From: Trifolium pratense | Taxonomy: Eukaryota > Streptophyta > Magnoliopsida > Fabales > Fabaceae | NCBI RefSeq assembly: GCF_020283565.1 | Contig: NW_025721046.1 | Location: 248,001 to 312,000 of the forward strand | Length of the DNA stretch: 64,000 bases | Reading direction: 5' to 3' | Shown: positions 37,860 through 48,946 of the stretch, in pieces | How positions within the stretch are numbered: position 1 is the first letter of the stretch | Layout: each line of letters starts with the position of its first letter | Program-made: the position numbers and the translations under genes | Notes under the pieces: generated by a model | Seen by the model: the letters and a program-made list of their open reading frames with translations, nothing else | Told to the model about the DNA's origin: nothing | Databases searched by the model: none

Positions 37860-37892
37860 GCACTTGTTAGATGCTTAGCTTTTAGAGGCAGT

Positions 37893-37906
37893 GCTCTGAT
37901 GCCAAT
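37893..37906 (-). other. Primer binding site of the copia element
   Basis: Immediately after the 5' LTR on the minus strand is AT-TGGCATCAGAGC. It differs by one base from TGGTATCAGAGC, the initiator methionine tRNA complement used by most plant copia elements. Confidence 0.85.
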
Positions 37907-39584
37907 TGAAGTAACAAAGTTTGTCACAAGAAAGGGGGGTTTGAATTGTGACCCTTTAAAAATTTAACTGCAAAACAATTTAAGCACAATAACACACTAC
38001 GATAGTAAATGGTTAGATTAACTGGAGAACGTTCTCCTCGAATGTAAATGCAATATAGTGATTAGTGTGAGTTAGTGTTTGCACAAATAAAAGAGTAAGG
38101 GAAGAGAAGATCACACAAAGAATTTATCCTGGTTCACCCCTTAATAGTATGGGCTACTCCAGTCCCCACTTGCGTGAGATTATCCACTATAATCTAGACC
38201 AAGATTACAGAAAACTTCCCTTTGATCTAAGCCCAGATCAAAGAACCCTTTATGACCTAAATCCAGATCACAAAGTATCCAGCTATAACCAGCTGCTCTA
38301 CCTCAATCAATTATACCCAATTGACTTGAGATAATCCTAAGGTTTTTTTCAACAATTTCTTTGGATCTAAGCTTATACACCTAACCGGATGTGAAGCTTA
38401 CAAATTGATACACTCAAAGTACTCTACAAATATATGATCCTAGATTTCAAAAGAGCTTTAGAGTAAGAGTGAAAAGGAGAGCTTGTTTGAATGTATTAGA
38501 TTGCTTTGTGTGCTTGAAGTTCTTGCTCTTCCAATTAAACCAACGTGCTATTTATAGATGGAGATGCTCCTTTGTTGCTTGGACATCACACATATCCGTT
38601 GTGAGTGGAGAAATAGCCGTTGAGAGACAAACAAACCAGCCCATGTGATTCTGTCCTTCAGATGCTTCAGGAGACCGTTCTTCTCATGGTCTCTGACAGT
38701 TACTTGTACTTGTTGGTCAGAAATATTCTTTGGCCAACTGTAAATGGGTTGTCTCTGAGTGTATATCCGTTGCAAATGTATTTCCCATGTGGGAAAATAA
38801 GATTTGAATTCATTTGGATAAGATTGCCACCTAAGTGCAGAAACTGGGAGATCATTCTCCAGGACGTTGGAGACCATTCTCTGAGATGGTGTGGATAAGG
38901 TCCAACGAAAATATAGCTGTTGCAAGTTGTTGCAAGTTGTCAACCAGCTGTAAACTCTTCATCAAAGGCATAGAGTAGCCACTGTTCACTTGTCCTTCAA
39001 AGGACACATGAATAGTGAGATAAGTACTATTTTATGGGAGAGTGTAGCCACCCATGTCATAAGCTTGTACTTTGGATCAGATATGAACCTTCATTGCAAG
39101 CTGTATGTACTTGTTGCTGAGTTCTCATTGGTCTAGATTAACTTCTTTAATGATGTCCTTGGAGAACATAAAGCCTTGTTGCAAGATGTGAAGTTATTAT
39201 TCCTTAAAGAAGCTTATTCGAGTAAGCTCAAGAACCAAAATCAATTCCTTGCCTTAAATGACTTATTTGCACTGTTATGATCCTTTAATAAGTCCAACTT
39301 AAAAGTTCTTTCTTGTCTTGTACCAGTTGACTTGAATAAGTGCTTATGCTTTAGAACACATAAGTCTGGAGACCAATCTGAGATCATTCTCTTGAGGCAG
39401 ATTTGTCTAAAACGTGCTTGATTCTTTTCTTATGAGTGAAACAAGGTTAATTTAATCCATTGCATCTGTTCTTAAATTAAATCACTCAAGAGCACTTGTT
39501 AGATCACAAAATGATCAGAATCAAATTAAAATTTAATTAAGGGTTGTTATCTTTAAAACATCAAAATAGGATTTTGTCTCAACA
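37907..39584 (-). repeat. 5' LTR of the copia element
   Basis: 1678 bp, TG...CA, matching the 3' LTR except for the one base noted there. It should hold the promoter for the minus-strand transcript. Palindromic GGAGANCNTTCTC-like motifs recur in it at the same positions as in the 3' LTR (the perfect one is at 38024-38037). Confidence 0.95.
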
Positions 39585-39589
39585 GTCAT

Positions 39590-40223
39590 AACTAATTTTG
39601 TGAATTCATCGAGGTAGAGTAATTGTAGTTGTAGGGAATAGACACCTCTACCAAATAGTTAGAATTAAAGGATTCTACGAGACCTAATCGCCATACTGTA
39701 TATCTTGTCATAAGAAAAAGATAGAAATTATACTTTTAAGGAAAAAATGCAAAAATATAAAATTAAAAAAATGAGTTAGGATAAAAATTACAATAAATAT
39801 AAAATGTATATATTTTACATAATGAAATACTGTAATATAGTATTTTTATTTAAGTGTGATTACGTGAGAAGTGTAAATACTTGTTCATATAAATATTTTT
39901 TCCAAAGTTAGAGGCGAGCCATGAACTGTTCCCAAAACAAGCACTGGAGCCATCACAGGCTACGTACACCTACGTTTTGTCAGAAAACAATTCCATACTT
40001 CTCCTAGTAACTTAGCCTTCTTAAATCATAGCCATTGAATTTCTAGGTTGTAAATTAATGGCTACTATTACATTTGGGCATGATACACAGTTTTTATTCT
40101 TTGTGTATACTAAACGCCACCCAACTTGGGCTGCGGGGTTGGCGCAACTTGTTTTTATAATTATAATAATAAAATAATAACATAATGTAAGAAAGGTAAG
40201 GGATACTTCCTAGTTCCTACTAT
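39590..40223. other. AT-rich intergenic DNA, no gene seen
   Basis: Continues the pre-insertion sequence from 28341. No repeats with clear ends and no coding sequence were recognised. Confidence 0.5.
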
Positions 40224-40232
40224 TCTAAATAT

Positions 40233-40365
40233 GGCGCAGTCTAGCGTGGGTAGTTAGTCATATCTCTCATCAGTGAAGAGTGATTTTCAACCATTAGATG
40301 TGTTCAAAAATAAAGGAACGGCTGCGATGTAGTACATGCAAATTGTTGCTACAGTACGTTTACTA

Positions 40366-40419
<54 letters not shown>

Positions 40420-41230
40420 TAACCATGTGTTGGTTAAAAAGTCGCAATTCATTCATTTATAAAAAAAAAATTCACAATTCATCAACACCCCAACTTCACT
40501 TTCTTCAACCTTTTGATTCACCGCCTCATCTCTTCAATCTTCTCCCTCATTTTGTTACCATCGTTGTGACTGTGAGTTCAGTCTCAAGCTTTTGCCTTAT
40601 GAACTACAAGATCCACACATGCAGTTTTTTTGGGTTTCAACTATTTTGAGTTTAATTTTATTTTTTTTACATAACTATTTTGAGTTTCATTGAACTGCAA
40701 CAATCTTAGTATTAAATTTTCTAGTAATTACTTCCCCTTATTCTCCACCTGCATTTTTTTCCTTCCGCCACTAAGTTGTTGTTCGTTTTGAGACTTGTTT
40801 TTTTTATCTAAGTTTTAAGGTAAAGAGACCCCAATTTCACCTAAACGAAACTGAATCTGAATTTAGAAAACCCATCATTGGGTTTTATCATTTTTGCGTT
40901 AAAATTAGATAAGACTTGAAGATGATGATGTAAAAAAAAAAACTTGAAGATGATGAAAACAAAGTTATAAAAAACAAGAAGCTATAAAGATGGGGATTAG
41001 ACGGCAGTCAGAGAAGTGGAGACGAAGGTTGCCAGTGGTGTGGTGATGATGAAGATTGGCGTGAACTGAACGCGCGGATTCACCGTTTCAGTAAAAATAA
41101 ACAGATTAAGTAATATTATATTACTAAAAAAATTACAAAAAATTAAGAACCGGAACAACCTCCAATACCCAGTTAAAATCACTCTCTCACGGTGAGAGAC
41201 ATGTCTCATTGACCCACGTTAGAATCCGCC
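40233..41230. mobile_element. Mutator-like MITE 4 with gene-like interior
   Basis: Ends GGCGCAGTCTAGCGTGGG and, inverted, GGCGGATTCTAACGTGGG. Nine-base flanks TCTAAATAT (40224-40232) and TCTAAATGT (41231-41239) differ by one base. The arms share the 'atatctctca...gtgattttcaacca' step with the element at 25362. The interior has an (ATT)n tract and short GC-richer patches but no recognisable gene. Confidence 0.8.
40366..40417. repeat. (ATT)n microsatellite
   Basis: About 17 ATT/TTA triplets in a row inside the MITE at 40233. Confidence 0.92.
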
Positions 41231-41375
41231 TCTAAATGTAAGCAAAATTACTTATATTTAGAATGTGAGAGAATAGTAATCTAACCATAAACTTGAGATT
41301 TGTTTGAATTAATTTATTTTTAAATTTATTGAAAATAGTCAATGTAAATAAATAAATTTTTAAATTGTTTTACTA

Positions 41376-42900
41376 GTAATAGACTCGTGCTATCGCACAA
41401 GTCATAATGTTACGTCGATATTTGCAGTTACATTTTGCTAATTAAAATTTTTTAAAAAATGAATTTATTTAATCAGTATTATGAGTCAGTAGTATAATTT
41501 GTCTCATGTATGATAGTGATTTTGGATACCAAAAATATTGAACTTTTAATAACAAGAATTTGTCTCATATATGATGATTAAATTTTTTATCAGTGATAGT
41601 TTATCACATATATGATGATTAAAATTTATGTCAGTTAGAATTGCCCCATATATCATAGTTAGTTTGAAATTTATATTAGTTAGAACTTATCCCATATAAA
41701 ACAGTTTTTTTATGAAATTTTTATTAGTTATAACTTGTGTCACATATGATAATTATTTTGAATTTTTCATCAGTGATAATTTATCTCGTGTACGATAGTT
41801 CAAATTTATGTCGGTTATAACTTACCCTGTAAAAAGTAATTTTTTTTTGAAAGTTTTATTAGTTATAACTTGTCTCACATATGATAATTTTTTTAAATTT
41901 GTATCAGTTATAGTTTATCTCGTATATGATAGTTAATTTTTTTTTTGGTTGATTGTGATAGTTAAAATTTATGTCGGTTATAATATAACTTATCCCGTGT
42001 AAAATAGTCTTTTTGAAAATTTTATTAGTTAGAATTTATCTCACATATGAAATTTTTAATGGTCACATATTCTCATCATCCATAATTATTTTAATGGCTC
42101 AAATTAAAACTTCAAAATGAATACGCTTTGAGTTCACCATAAGTCATGTCTTGACTGTGAAACAAACATAGTTTCCGTATGTGAACAATATGTATTGCCA
42201 TAAGAGACCATTTAAGATGCTTCCCTTCTATTGATAATTTATGATAGCAAGTAGCAACCACAACTTATTCAAAAAATCCCTTATATTGATAATTATTTTA
42301 AAATTTTGATCAGTGATAATTTATTCGGTATAAGATAGTTATAATTTATACATCGGTTAAAATTTATCCCGTGTAAAATAGTTTTTTTTTTAAAAAATTT
42401 TATTATTTAAAACTTGTCTCACATATGATAATTATTTTGAATTTTTTGTCAATGATAATTTGTCCCACATACGATAGTTAAATTTTTTGTTTAGAGACAT
42501 TCAATTGAATAAATTTTTTTTAAAAAAAACAATTGAATAGAATTTTGAATAAGTGAAGAGAGGGAAAAAAATTGAATTTGAAATTTGGTGTCATACATTA
42601 GGAACCGAAATTTGAAGAAGTTAAAATAGTCAAAACAGTGATGTCACATGTCTTATGGTTCATTTGTAACTTGAAGTGTCATTTTCATGTGATTGGCTTA
42701 GATGACTTGGTCCAATCTCAATGATACATTTCATTTTCACTCACAAAATGTTATATGGCTTAGATGGCTTGGTTAGTTATGTACTTTTAGTTTAGTTACC
42801 AAATTTTTTGACATCAATTGTCCTTACTTTTGACACATGTCAGCATCTTAAGTAAGGGAAATTGAGAGTTTTTCAGAACAATCAACTTTCTTATATAGAT
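41376..42900. repeat. Repeat with degenerate ~140-bp internal units, possibly Helitron-like
   Basis: Units alternate phrases such as TTAGTTATAACTTGTCTCAC, ATATGATAATTATTTTGAA and TTATCTCGTGTACGATAG. TTAGTTATAACTTG recurs near 41722 and 41862, and related phrases continue to about 42490. The left edge holds a small hairpin around GACTCGTGC / GCACAAGTC, and the right edge reads CTTATATAGATTAGATA. Many plant non-autonomous Helitrons have edges like this, but the TC/CTRR ends and the 3' hairpin were not confirmed. There is no coding content. Confidence 0.45.
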
Positions 42901-43289
42901 TAGATACATTTTTACTAATAAAAATTGTATTTTGATCATAAGCTATTCTATCATAAATTACCTAGACAATCTTATGAATAATACATTAAAATTTATTTAT
43001 TTACATAAGTTATTTTTCATAAGCTAAAAAATAAATCAATTCAAACGGTCTCTTGATCTATTTGAATTAACTTATTTCAGTTTAAGTTTATTTCAACTTA
43101 GTGTTATAAATCATATAATAATATAGCTTATGAAAAAACAACTTCAGAGAATATATAAAAACAATTTATCTATATTTAATCTTTTGGTGTAAAAATAACT
43201 TATATATAAATTTATACACAAACATTTATCATGATGATAAATCGTAAATAAATCGTAAATAAGTTATTTATTCAAACGAGGCCACTTAA
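42901..43289. other. AT-rich DNA left of the LINE
   Basis: Phrases such as TTTGAATTAACTTATTT and 'cataagctaa' recur in a loose way; nothing else is seen. The LINE similarity begins abruptly near 43290. Confidence 0.5.
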
Positions 43290-45857
43290 AAAGGAGAATG
43301 GCTGAATCGACCTTTTCTTTCGAGTATTGAGTTTAATGTATTGAATGATGATGATAACGCATTTCTTTTGGAACCATTTGGGGAGGAGGAAGTACGAGAG
43401 GTTTTATGGAGTTGTGACGGCAACAAAAGCCCGGGACCGGATGGATTTAACTTCAATTTTTTTAAGGCTTGTTGGACGACAGTTAAGTATGATATTATGG
43501 AATTTTTGAATGAATTTCATCATAGTGCTATCCTTCCCAAAGCCATCACAACATCTTTTTTGACTCTGGTTCCTAAAAAGGACCATCCTCAGGTATTGGA
43601 AGATTATAGACCGATTTGTTTGATTGGTAGTTTGTATAAAATTCTCTCAAAAATTCTGGCTAATAGGCTGAAGCATGTGATGGGGAAATTGATTTCGGGA
43701 TGTCAATCTGCTTTCCTACCTTCGAGACAAATTCTGGATGGGGTGGTTGTTATTAATGAGATAATTGATTTGGCTAAGCGAAGTAAAACAGAATGTATGC
43801 TTTTCAAAGTTGATTTTGAACGAGCTTACGATACAGTCAGCTGGAGTTATTTAGAACGCATGATGATTAAAATGGGGTTTGCTAAGGGATGGCTGAGATG
43901 GATGAAGGCTTGTGTATTCGAGAGCTCAATGTCAGTGTTGGTGAATGGAAGTCCGACGGCGGAATTTAAGGTTAATAAAGGATTACGGCAAGGTGATCCT
44001 CTTTCTCCTTTTTTATTTTTAATAGTAGCTGAAGGTCTCACAAGGTTCGTTAAAAAAGCTGTCGATATTGGAAAGTTCCATGGTTTTAAGGTTCATGACA
44101 ATCTCCAGTTTCAAGTAATTCAATTTGCAGATGACACGGTGTTAGTAGGTAACGGTTCATGGGATAATGTGTGGACTATCAAAACTATATTGAGGGGTTT
44201 TGAACTTGTTTCAGGAATGAAGATCAACTTTGTGAAAAGCAAGCTATACGGACTCAATGTTGATACACTTTTTATGGAGGCAGCCTTCAATTTCTTGTTA
44301 TGTAGTTCAGAAACTATTCCATTCAAATTTTTGGAGATACCGGTGGGAGCTAATCCAAGAAGATTATCTATGTGGAGGCCAGTGGTAGATTCCATGAAAA
44401 AACGGTTAAGCAATTGGAACGGTCGTCATCTTTCAATTGGAGGTAGAGTAACTTTGATAAATTCCGTGCTCTCTAGTTTGCCGCTATATTTTTTCTCTTT
44501 TTTTAAGGCACCCAAAGGAGTCATTAAACAGCTTGTAAAAATACAACGTAATTTTTTGTGGGGTGGAGGTTTGGATGAGAAAAAATTATGTTGGATTAAA
44601 TGGGAGTATGTGTGTTTGCCAAAGGAGAAGGGAGGTTTAGGGGTGAAAGATTTAGAGTTGTTTAATCATGCTTTGTTGAGTAAATGGAGGTGGAGATGTG
44701 TTGGAAATATTGATGTGGTATGGTATGATCTCTTGAAACATCGGTATGGTACAAATTTTAGTAACTTGCTGAGCTGGGACGGTGTATATCCGGGTTCTAA
44801 AGACTCAATTTGGCGGCGTGATGTGGTGAAGACGGGGGAATTAGACGGCGAGTTCTGGTTTTGTAAAAATGTGAGTAGCATATTAGGTGATGGAAATACT
44901 ATTGGATTTTGGAAAGAAAAGTGGTGTGGAGAGGTTCCTTTTCGACATCTCTTCCCTAATTTATTTTGTAAGGAATCTGATCCTAATATTGAGGTAGCTA
45001 AGCGACTGATTGGTAATAACACAAATAGACAGTGGTGTTGGTCTTGGCGTGGTGAATTAACGGCAAATGAAGAGGAGGAATTGCAGGGTCTGCAACATTT
45101 ACTTCTTGATGTGGCGCTGGTGGGAGAAAGCAAGGATAAATGGAGATGGATACCGGAAAGTTCTAGACAATTTTTTGTAAAATCTGCTTATTCTTTGATG
45201 ATGGATGAGAGAGTTATGCAGGGTTTAAACCCTTCGGTGTTAACAACTTTGCAGTCTCTTTGGGAAAATGATATACCTTCAAAAGTAGGTGTCTTTGGCT
45301 GGAGATTGCTACTCGAGAAATTACCTACAAGAGCAGTCCTTGCTTCTAGAGGTATTTTAACTAATCTACATGAGTTACCTTGTGTTTTTTGTTTCAATGA
45401 GGTAGAGGACTGTCCACATCTCTTTTTCAGATGTCATTTTATGCAACAAGTTTGGAGAAGAATTTTTAATTGGTTGGGATGTGCTTTTTATCATTATGAT
45501 GTGGGGTGGAAGCACTTCAATTTCTTTGGAGATATTGTGAAATCTAAAAGGGGATTAAAAGTAAAACATTTGATTTGGCTCGCGACAACGTGGTGTGCTT
45601 GGAAGTTAAGAAACAACATTGTTTTTAGGGGAGCTATAGCAGATTTGGATTTGTTAGTAGATCAAATAAAACTCATTTCTTGGTTTTGGTTCATAGGCCG
45701 TTCGGGTAGATTTAGCACTTTCTTGTATTCTGATTGGTGTGCTAATCCCTTAGAATGTATTCTTAATATCTAAGGGTTTTTATTTGTATTGTAAGAATTT
45801 GAGTACTCCTTATACTCCTTACTAATACAAATTTTGATTATCAAAAAAAAAAAAAAA
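43290..45857 (+). mobile_element. 5'-truncated L1-type LINE
   Basis: ORF2-type coding sequence begins abruptly in frame near 43290 (stop at 43287-43289) with no ORF1 and no endonuclease. It ends with a 3' UTR of about 70 bp and a 15-base poly(A) at 45843-45857. Loss of the 5' part with a retained poly(A) tail is the usual outcome of target-primed reverse transcription. A target duplication was not identified. Confidence 0.88.
43341..45773 (+). CDS. LINE ORF2 remnant: reverse transcriptase and zf-RVT region
   Basis: The frame is open from 43290 to the TAA at 45771; the position given starts at a TTG codon, since the real start is lost. By codon from 43341: SPGPDGFNF (30-38), YRPICLIGSLYKI (89-101), KVDFERAYD with catalytic Asp at 158, RQGDPLSPFLF (216-226) and FADD at 262-265. 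Next is the plant LINE C-terminal region with RRLSMWRPVVDSMKKRL and a Cys/His zf-RVT module (CVFCF...HLFFRC). No stops interrupt 810 codons, so the insertion is young. Without the endonuclease the copy cannot move by itself. Confidence 0.88.
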   Translation: MNDDDNAFLLEPFGEEEVREVLWSCDGNKSPGPDGFNFNFFKACWTTVKYDIMEFLNEFHHSAILPKAITTSFLTLVPKKDHPQVLEDYRPICLIGSLYKILSKILANRLKHVMGKLISGCQSAFLPSRQILDGVVVINEIIDLAKRSKTECMLFKVDFERAYDTVSWSYLERMMIKMGFAKGWLRWMKACVFESSMSVLVNGSPTAEFKVNKGLRQGDPLSPFLFLIVAEGLTRFVKKAVDIGKFHGFKVHDNLQFQVIQFADDTVLVGNGSWDNVWTIKTILRGFELVSGMKINFVKSKLYGLNVDTLFMEAAFNFLLCSSETIPFKFLEIPVGANPRRLSMWRPVVDSMKKRLSNWNGRHLSIGGRVTLINSVLSSLPLYFFSFFKAPKGVIKQLVKIQRNFLWGGGLDEKKLCWIKWEYVCLPKEKGGLGVKDLELFNHALLSKWRWRCVGNIDVVWYDLLKHRYGTNFSNLLSWDGVYPGSKDSIWRRDVVKTGELDGEFWFCKNVSSILGDGNTIGFWKEKWCGEVPFRHLFPNLFCKESDPNIEVAKRLIGNNTNRQWCWSWRGELTANEEEELQGLQHLLLDVALVGESKDKWRWIPESSRQFFVKSAYSLMMDERVMQGLNPSVLTTLQSLWENDIPSKVGVFGWRLLLEKLPTRAVLASRGILTNLHELPCVFCFNEVEDCPHLFFRCHFMQQVWRRIFNWLGCAFYHYDVGWKHFNFFGDIVKSKRGLKVKHLIWLATTWCAWKLRNNIVFRGAIADLDLLVDQIKLISWFWFIGRSGRFSTFLYSDWCANPLECILNI

Positions 45858-45947
45858 TTACCCAATTGTTAAATTGCATATATAGCATGCCCCAACTGCG
45901 GTATGTTAATATGAAAAGTAATTGGTCTAATGAGTAAAAATACATAA

Positions 45948-46647
45948 GAGCACATCCAATAAAGGTATCTAAGAGAGTTTCATAGACTAATGATACCGTA
46001 TCTTAACTTTTTTATTATTGGAGTTCCATGACGTGGCACAGAAGGTATCAAAACTGATAATACCGGTACCTTAAATAAGGTACCGTATCATCAATTTAAT
46101 ATTATTATTATTTTTATTTTTGGTATATAAATCCAATTTAATAGCTTCCATATATGTCAAAATATTATTGTTTGTCATTAATGTATGAGAGCATCCACAA
46201 TGGAGCTACTCATTTTTGAGTACTTAAGTGGGCTCCACATGTACACATCATTCATTTATAATTTTTTTAATAATAGTACATAATAAGTATTCAATCCCTC
46301 CAACTCAAAACCTCTTTAAAAGTGCTAAATTGGTCCCACTAGTAGCACATCTATTCAATAACTCAACATCATTTTAAATGGGTTCAACAAAAATTATTTA
46401 GGTACTATGTCTTATTGTAGAACTAGTACCTATTAGGTACAATTTTGCTTTTACTCCAATGGGAGTACCTATTAGGTACTAGTACTTAAAAATATAAGTA
46501 CCACCATTGGAGATGGTCTGATACTCAACAAGTGGTATTACCATTGGAGTAAAATATATATGAATTGCATAAATATTACATGACATTGTATGGATCACTT
46601 GTTAGTAATGTATGATACCCAAAGTGGTATCACCATTGGAGATGCTC
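45948..46647. mobile_element. PIF/Harbinger (Tourist-like) MITE, outer element
   Basis: Ends GAGCACATCCAATAAAGGTA and inverted GAGCATCTCCAATGGTGATA. A 3-bp TAA duplication (45945-45947 and 46648-46650) fits the TWA target of PIF/Harbinger. It is interrupted by a second MITE at 46189-46519. It has no coding content. Confidence 0.8.
46189..46519. mobile_element. MITE nested within the PIF-like MITE
   Basis: Ends GAGCATCCACAATGGAGCTA and inverted GACCATCTCCAATGGTGGTA, flanked by TGA on both sides (46186-46188 and 46520-46522). The ends are related to those of the outer element, so this is one family inserting into itself. Confidence 0.75.
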
Positions 46648-46650
46648 TAA

Positions 46651-47546
46651 GTGTAGCTTTCATATAGTTGCAGCCCTTCTTTTTATTTCAAGAGTTCACA
46701 ATTAACGTAGGTCCCGTTCGACAAAATTAGCTATAAGCTAGTTTTAAATATCAATTTTAATGGGATTTTTCGGGAGAATCCTAATTAAAAAAAAAAGGTT
46801 ATAGCTCTAAAATTAATAAATTATTGGTTAAAAAATTTATAAAATAAAAATTTGTCTTAAAAATACAAATTTATTAGAGTTCTTAAAAAATTACTCATTA
46901 GAACTCAGAGCAATGTCTTTCATAAACATAAGTACTGCAATGAACACGTAAATAATTGGTTAACTTGCATTTTTGTCTTCCTAATTTTATCAAACTTGTT
47001 ATTTTTGCTCTTAACTTTTAAAATAACACTTTTAGTCATCTAATTTTCACAAATTTGTAATTTTGATAATTTGGTTAAGTCAACGCACATGTGACAAGTG
47101 ACTCATATGCACATCAGTGTGCTCTGCCACGCAGACAATGAGACACGTCATGTCAGCATATGTGGCAAGTCATGTTGATGTGGCATGTGAGTCATTTTTC
47201 ATGTGGCAAAACATGCTGATATGACATGTAAGTCACTTGCCACATGTGCGTTGACTTTGTCAAAATCAGTGAGGCCATCATTCTGATGTAGCATGTGTGT
47301 CATTGTCCGCGTGACAAAGTATGTTGATGTGATGTAAAATGTGAGTCAACTGCCACATGTGAGTTGACCTTGTCAAAATCAGTGGGGGTCATCCTTTTGC
47401 AAAAGGGATAAAGTTAGGGAGCTAAAATCACAAGTTTGTGAAAGTCAATGGGTCAAAAACTTTATTTTAAAAATTAACGGACCAAAATCAGGAGTCCAAA
47501 ATCCAATTTAGTCTAGATATTTTTAACTTATAAGTGTGCTAATTAA
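46651..47546. other. Repeat-derived DNA, no gene seen
   Basis: At about 47060-47400, phrases such as CACATGTGCGTTGACTTTG, GCATGTGAGTCA and GTCAAAATCAGTG recur two to three times in both orientations, with 'cctaattttatcaaacttg'-type text to the left. It looks like a worn dispersed repeat. No gene was recognised. Confidence 0.5.
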
Positions 47547-48608
47547 GGGGGGTGTATTGGATTGGGATTTCATGAGACAATTTTGGCAAAAAAAGTCTTG
47601 ATGATTTTATGAGATTTTGTTGGACTATATTGATTTTGTGAGATTTTAAAGACTTTTTTACAGAGACTTTTTTACAATCAAGATTTTTAACACATGATTT
47701 GAATGGATTTTGAGAGATTTTTTTCAAAAAACTTTTTACAATCAAGATTTCATAATACTTTATATATTAAGAAACTTTTGTATATTAGGCAAATTTTAAA
47801 AGAATCAATAAATTTTAATAAAAGAAATTATATTTTTTTGGGAATCCAAATTTTTAAACAAAAAAAAAAGCCTTACATTTTTTTCACGTATATGTTTCTA
47901 ATCACAAATAAAAACCATTATCACCATTGATGGGAAAAGAAGCAGATGAAGGTAACGAAAAAAAATTTGCCGTAAAAAGTTGTATTGAATCAAAAGTTTG
48001 TAAAAAAGATGTAAAATTTATTAAAATATTTTTTTGCAAAAAAACATATTTGATAGAAGAAGAAGAAGAAGAAGAAGAAGAAGAAGAAGAAGAAGAACTG
48101 ATATAATGATGATGAAAGTAAAAAATCTTGGAGAGTTTGAAAAAGTCTCAAGTCTTTTGGTGAGATTCTTGAACAAGTGAATAAAGAAAAGAAGAAGGAG
48201 TGCAGTGATGATGAACTATGAAAAAATAAAGAAAAAAAAATTTGATACAGTGATGATGAAAATAAAAAGTCTTGGAGATTTCAAAAAAGTCTCAAGGCTT
48301 TTGGTGAGATTGTTGAAAAAGTCTATCAAGTGTATTTTCAACTAAAAAGTCTTTCAAAATCCATTCCATAGAAGAATCCATCAAAATCGGTAGACTTTTG
48401 AATACCAGTAAACATTTTAAAAGTAGTACCAAATCTAAATTGAATACCAACGGATTTTATTGCCCTGAAAAAAAAATTATGTTTGTCTTAATTGAATACC
48501 ACAAGATTTATTTAACTTTTGTAAAAGTCTTGATTGAATACTTCAAGATTTTTTTGTCATAAAAAAGTCTTTTAAAATCTCATGAAATCTCAATCCAATA
48601 CACCCTCC
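47547..48608. mobile_element. PIF/Harbinger-like MITE with GAA microsatellite
   Basis: The ends GGGGGGTGTATTGGATTGGG and inverted GGAGGGTGTATTGGATTGAG continue as arms rich in AAAGTCTTGA-like units. A TAA duplication lies at 47544-47546 and 48609-48611. The interior has an uninterrupted GAA run (about 48057-48096). The open frames at 47539 and 47703 are products of the arms and code for nothing. Confidence 0.78.
48057..48096. repeat. (GAA)n microsatellite
   Basis: About 13 GAA triplets inside the MITE at 47547. Confidence 0.92.
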
Positions 48609-48773
48609 TAAAAGAAAGAGTGTGCTAATTTTTAACTTATAAGTGTTAACATTTTTGCCATGAAAGACTAAATTTTATTTTGTGACATAAAAGATTAACT
48701 TTTAAGAAATATATATATATAACTGATTAAAACTTTAAATTAACTTAACGAACTACTAAATATTTTATCTTAA

Positions 48774-48946
48774 TACTTCATCCGTCTCAATATATAAGAT
48801 CTACTTTAATTAAATGTACTATTCATTTATATTGTTTTGACAATATTTTTTTAATAACATATAAATGTAAACATTAGCACATGAGATCTTGTTTGATTTG
48901 TTTTGATGAGTATTTTCAAAATATACAGTTTTTATAATTTTTATAA
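48774..48946. mobile_element. Truncated Stowaway-like MITE end
   Basis: CTTCATCCGTCTCAATATAT resembles the common plant Stowaway end (CTCCCTCCGTCCCA...). The following text (GCACATGAGATCTTGTTTGA) runs without a partner up to 48946, where the MULE terminus of block B begins. The missing half suggests that the block B junction removed or displaced it. Confidence 0.5.

Larger units (their letters stand above)
28342..39584 (-). mobile_element. Complete Sirevirus-type Ty1/copia retrotransposon
   Basis: The 11.24-kb element is flanked by a perfect 5-bp target duplication GTCAT (28337-28341 and 39585-39589). On the minus strand the order is 5' LTR, PBS, gag, pol (protease, integrase, RT, RNase H), a third ORF, a cluster of polypurine tracts and the 3' LTR. 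Integrase before RT places it in Ty1/copia. A coiled-coil gag with two zinc knuckles, an extra ORF after pol and repeated PPTs are known features of Sireviruses. All three frames are open and the LTRs differ at only one position seen by eye, so the insertion is very recent and the copy may still be competent. Confidence 0.93.
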
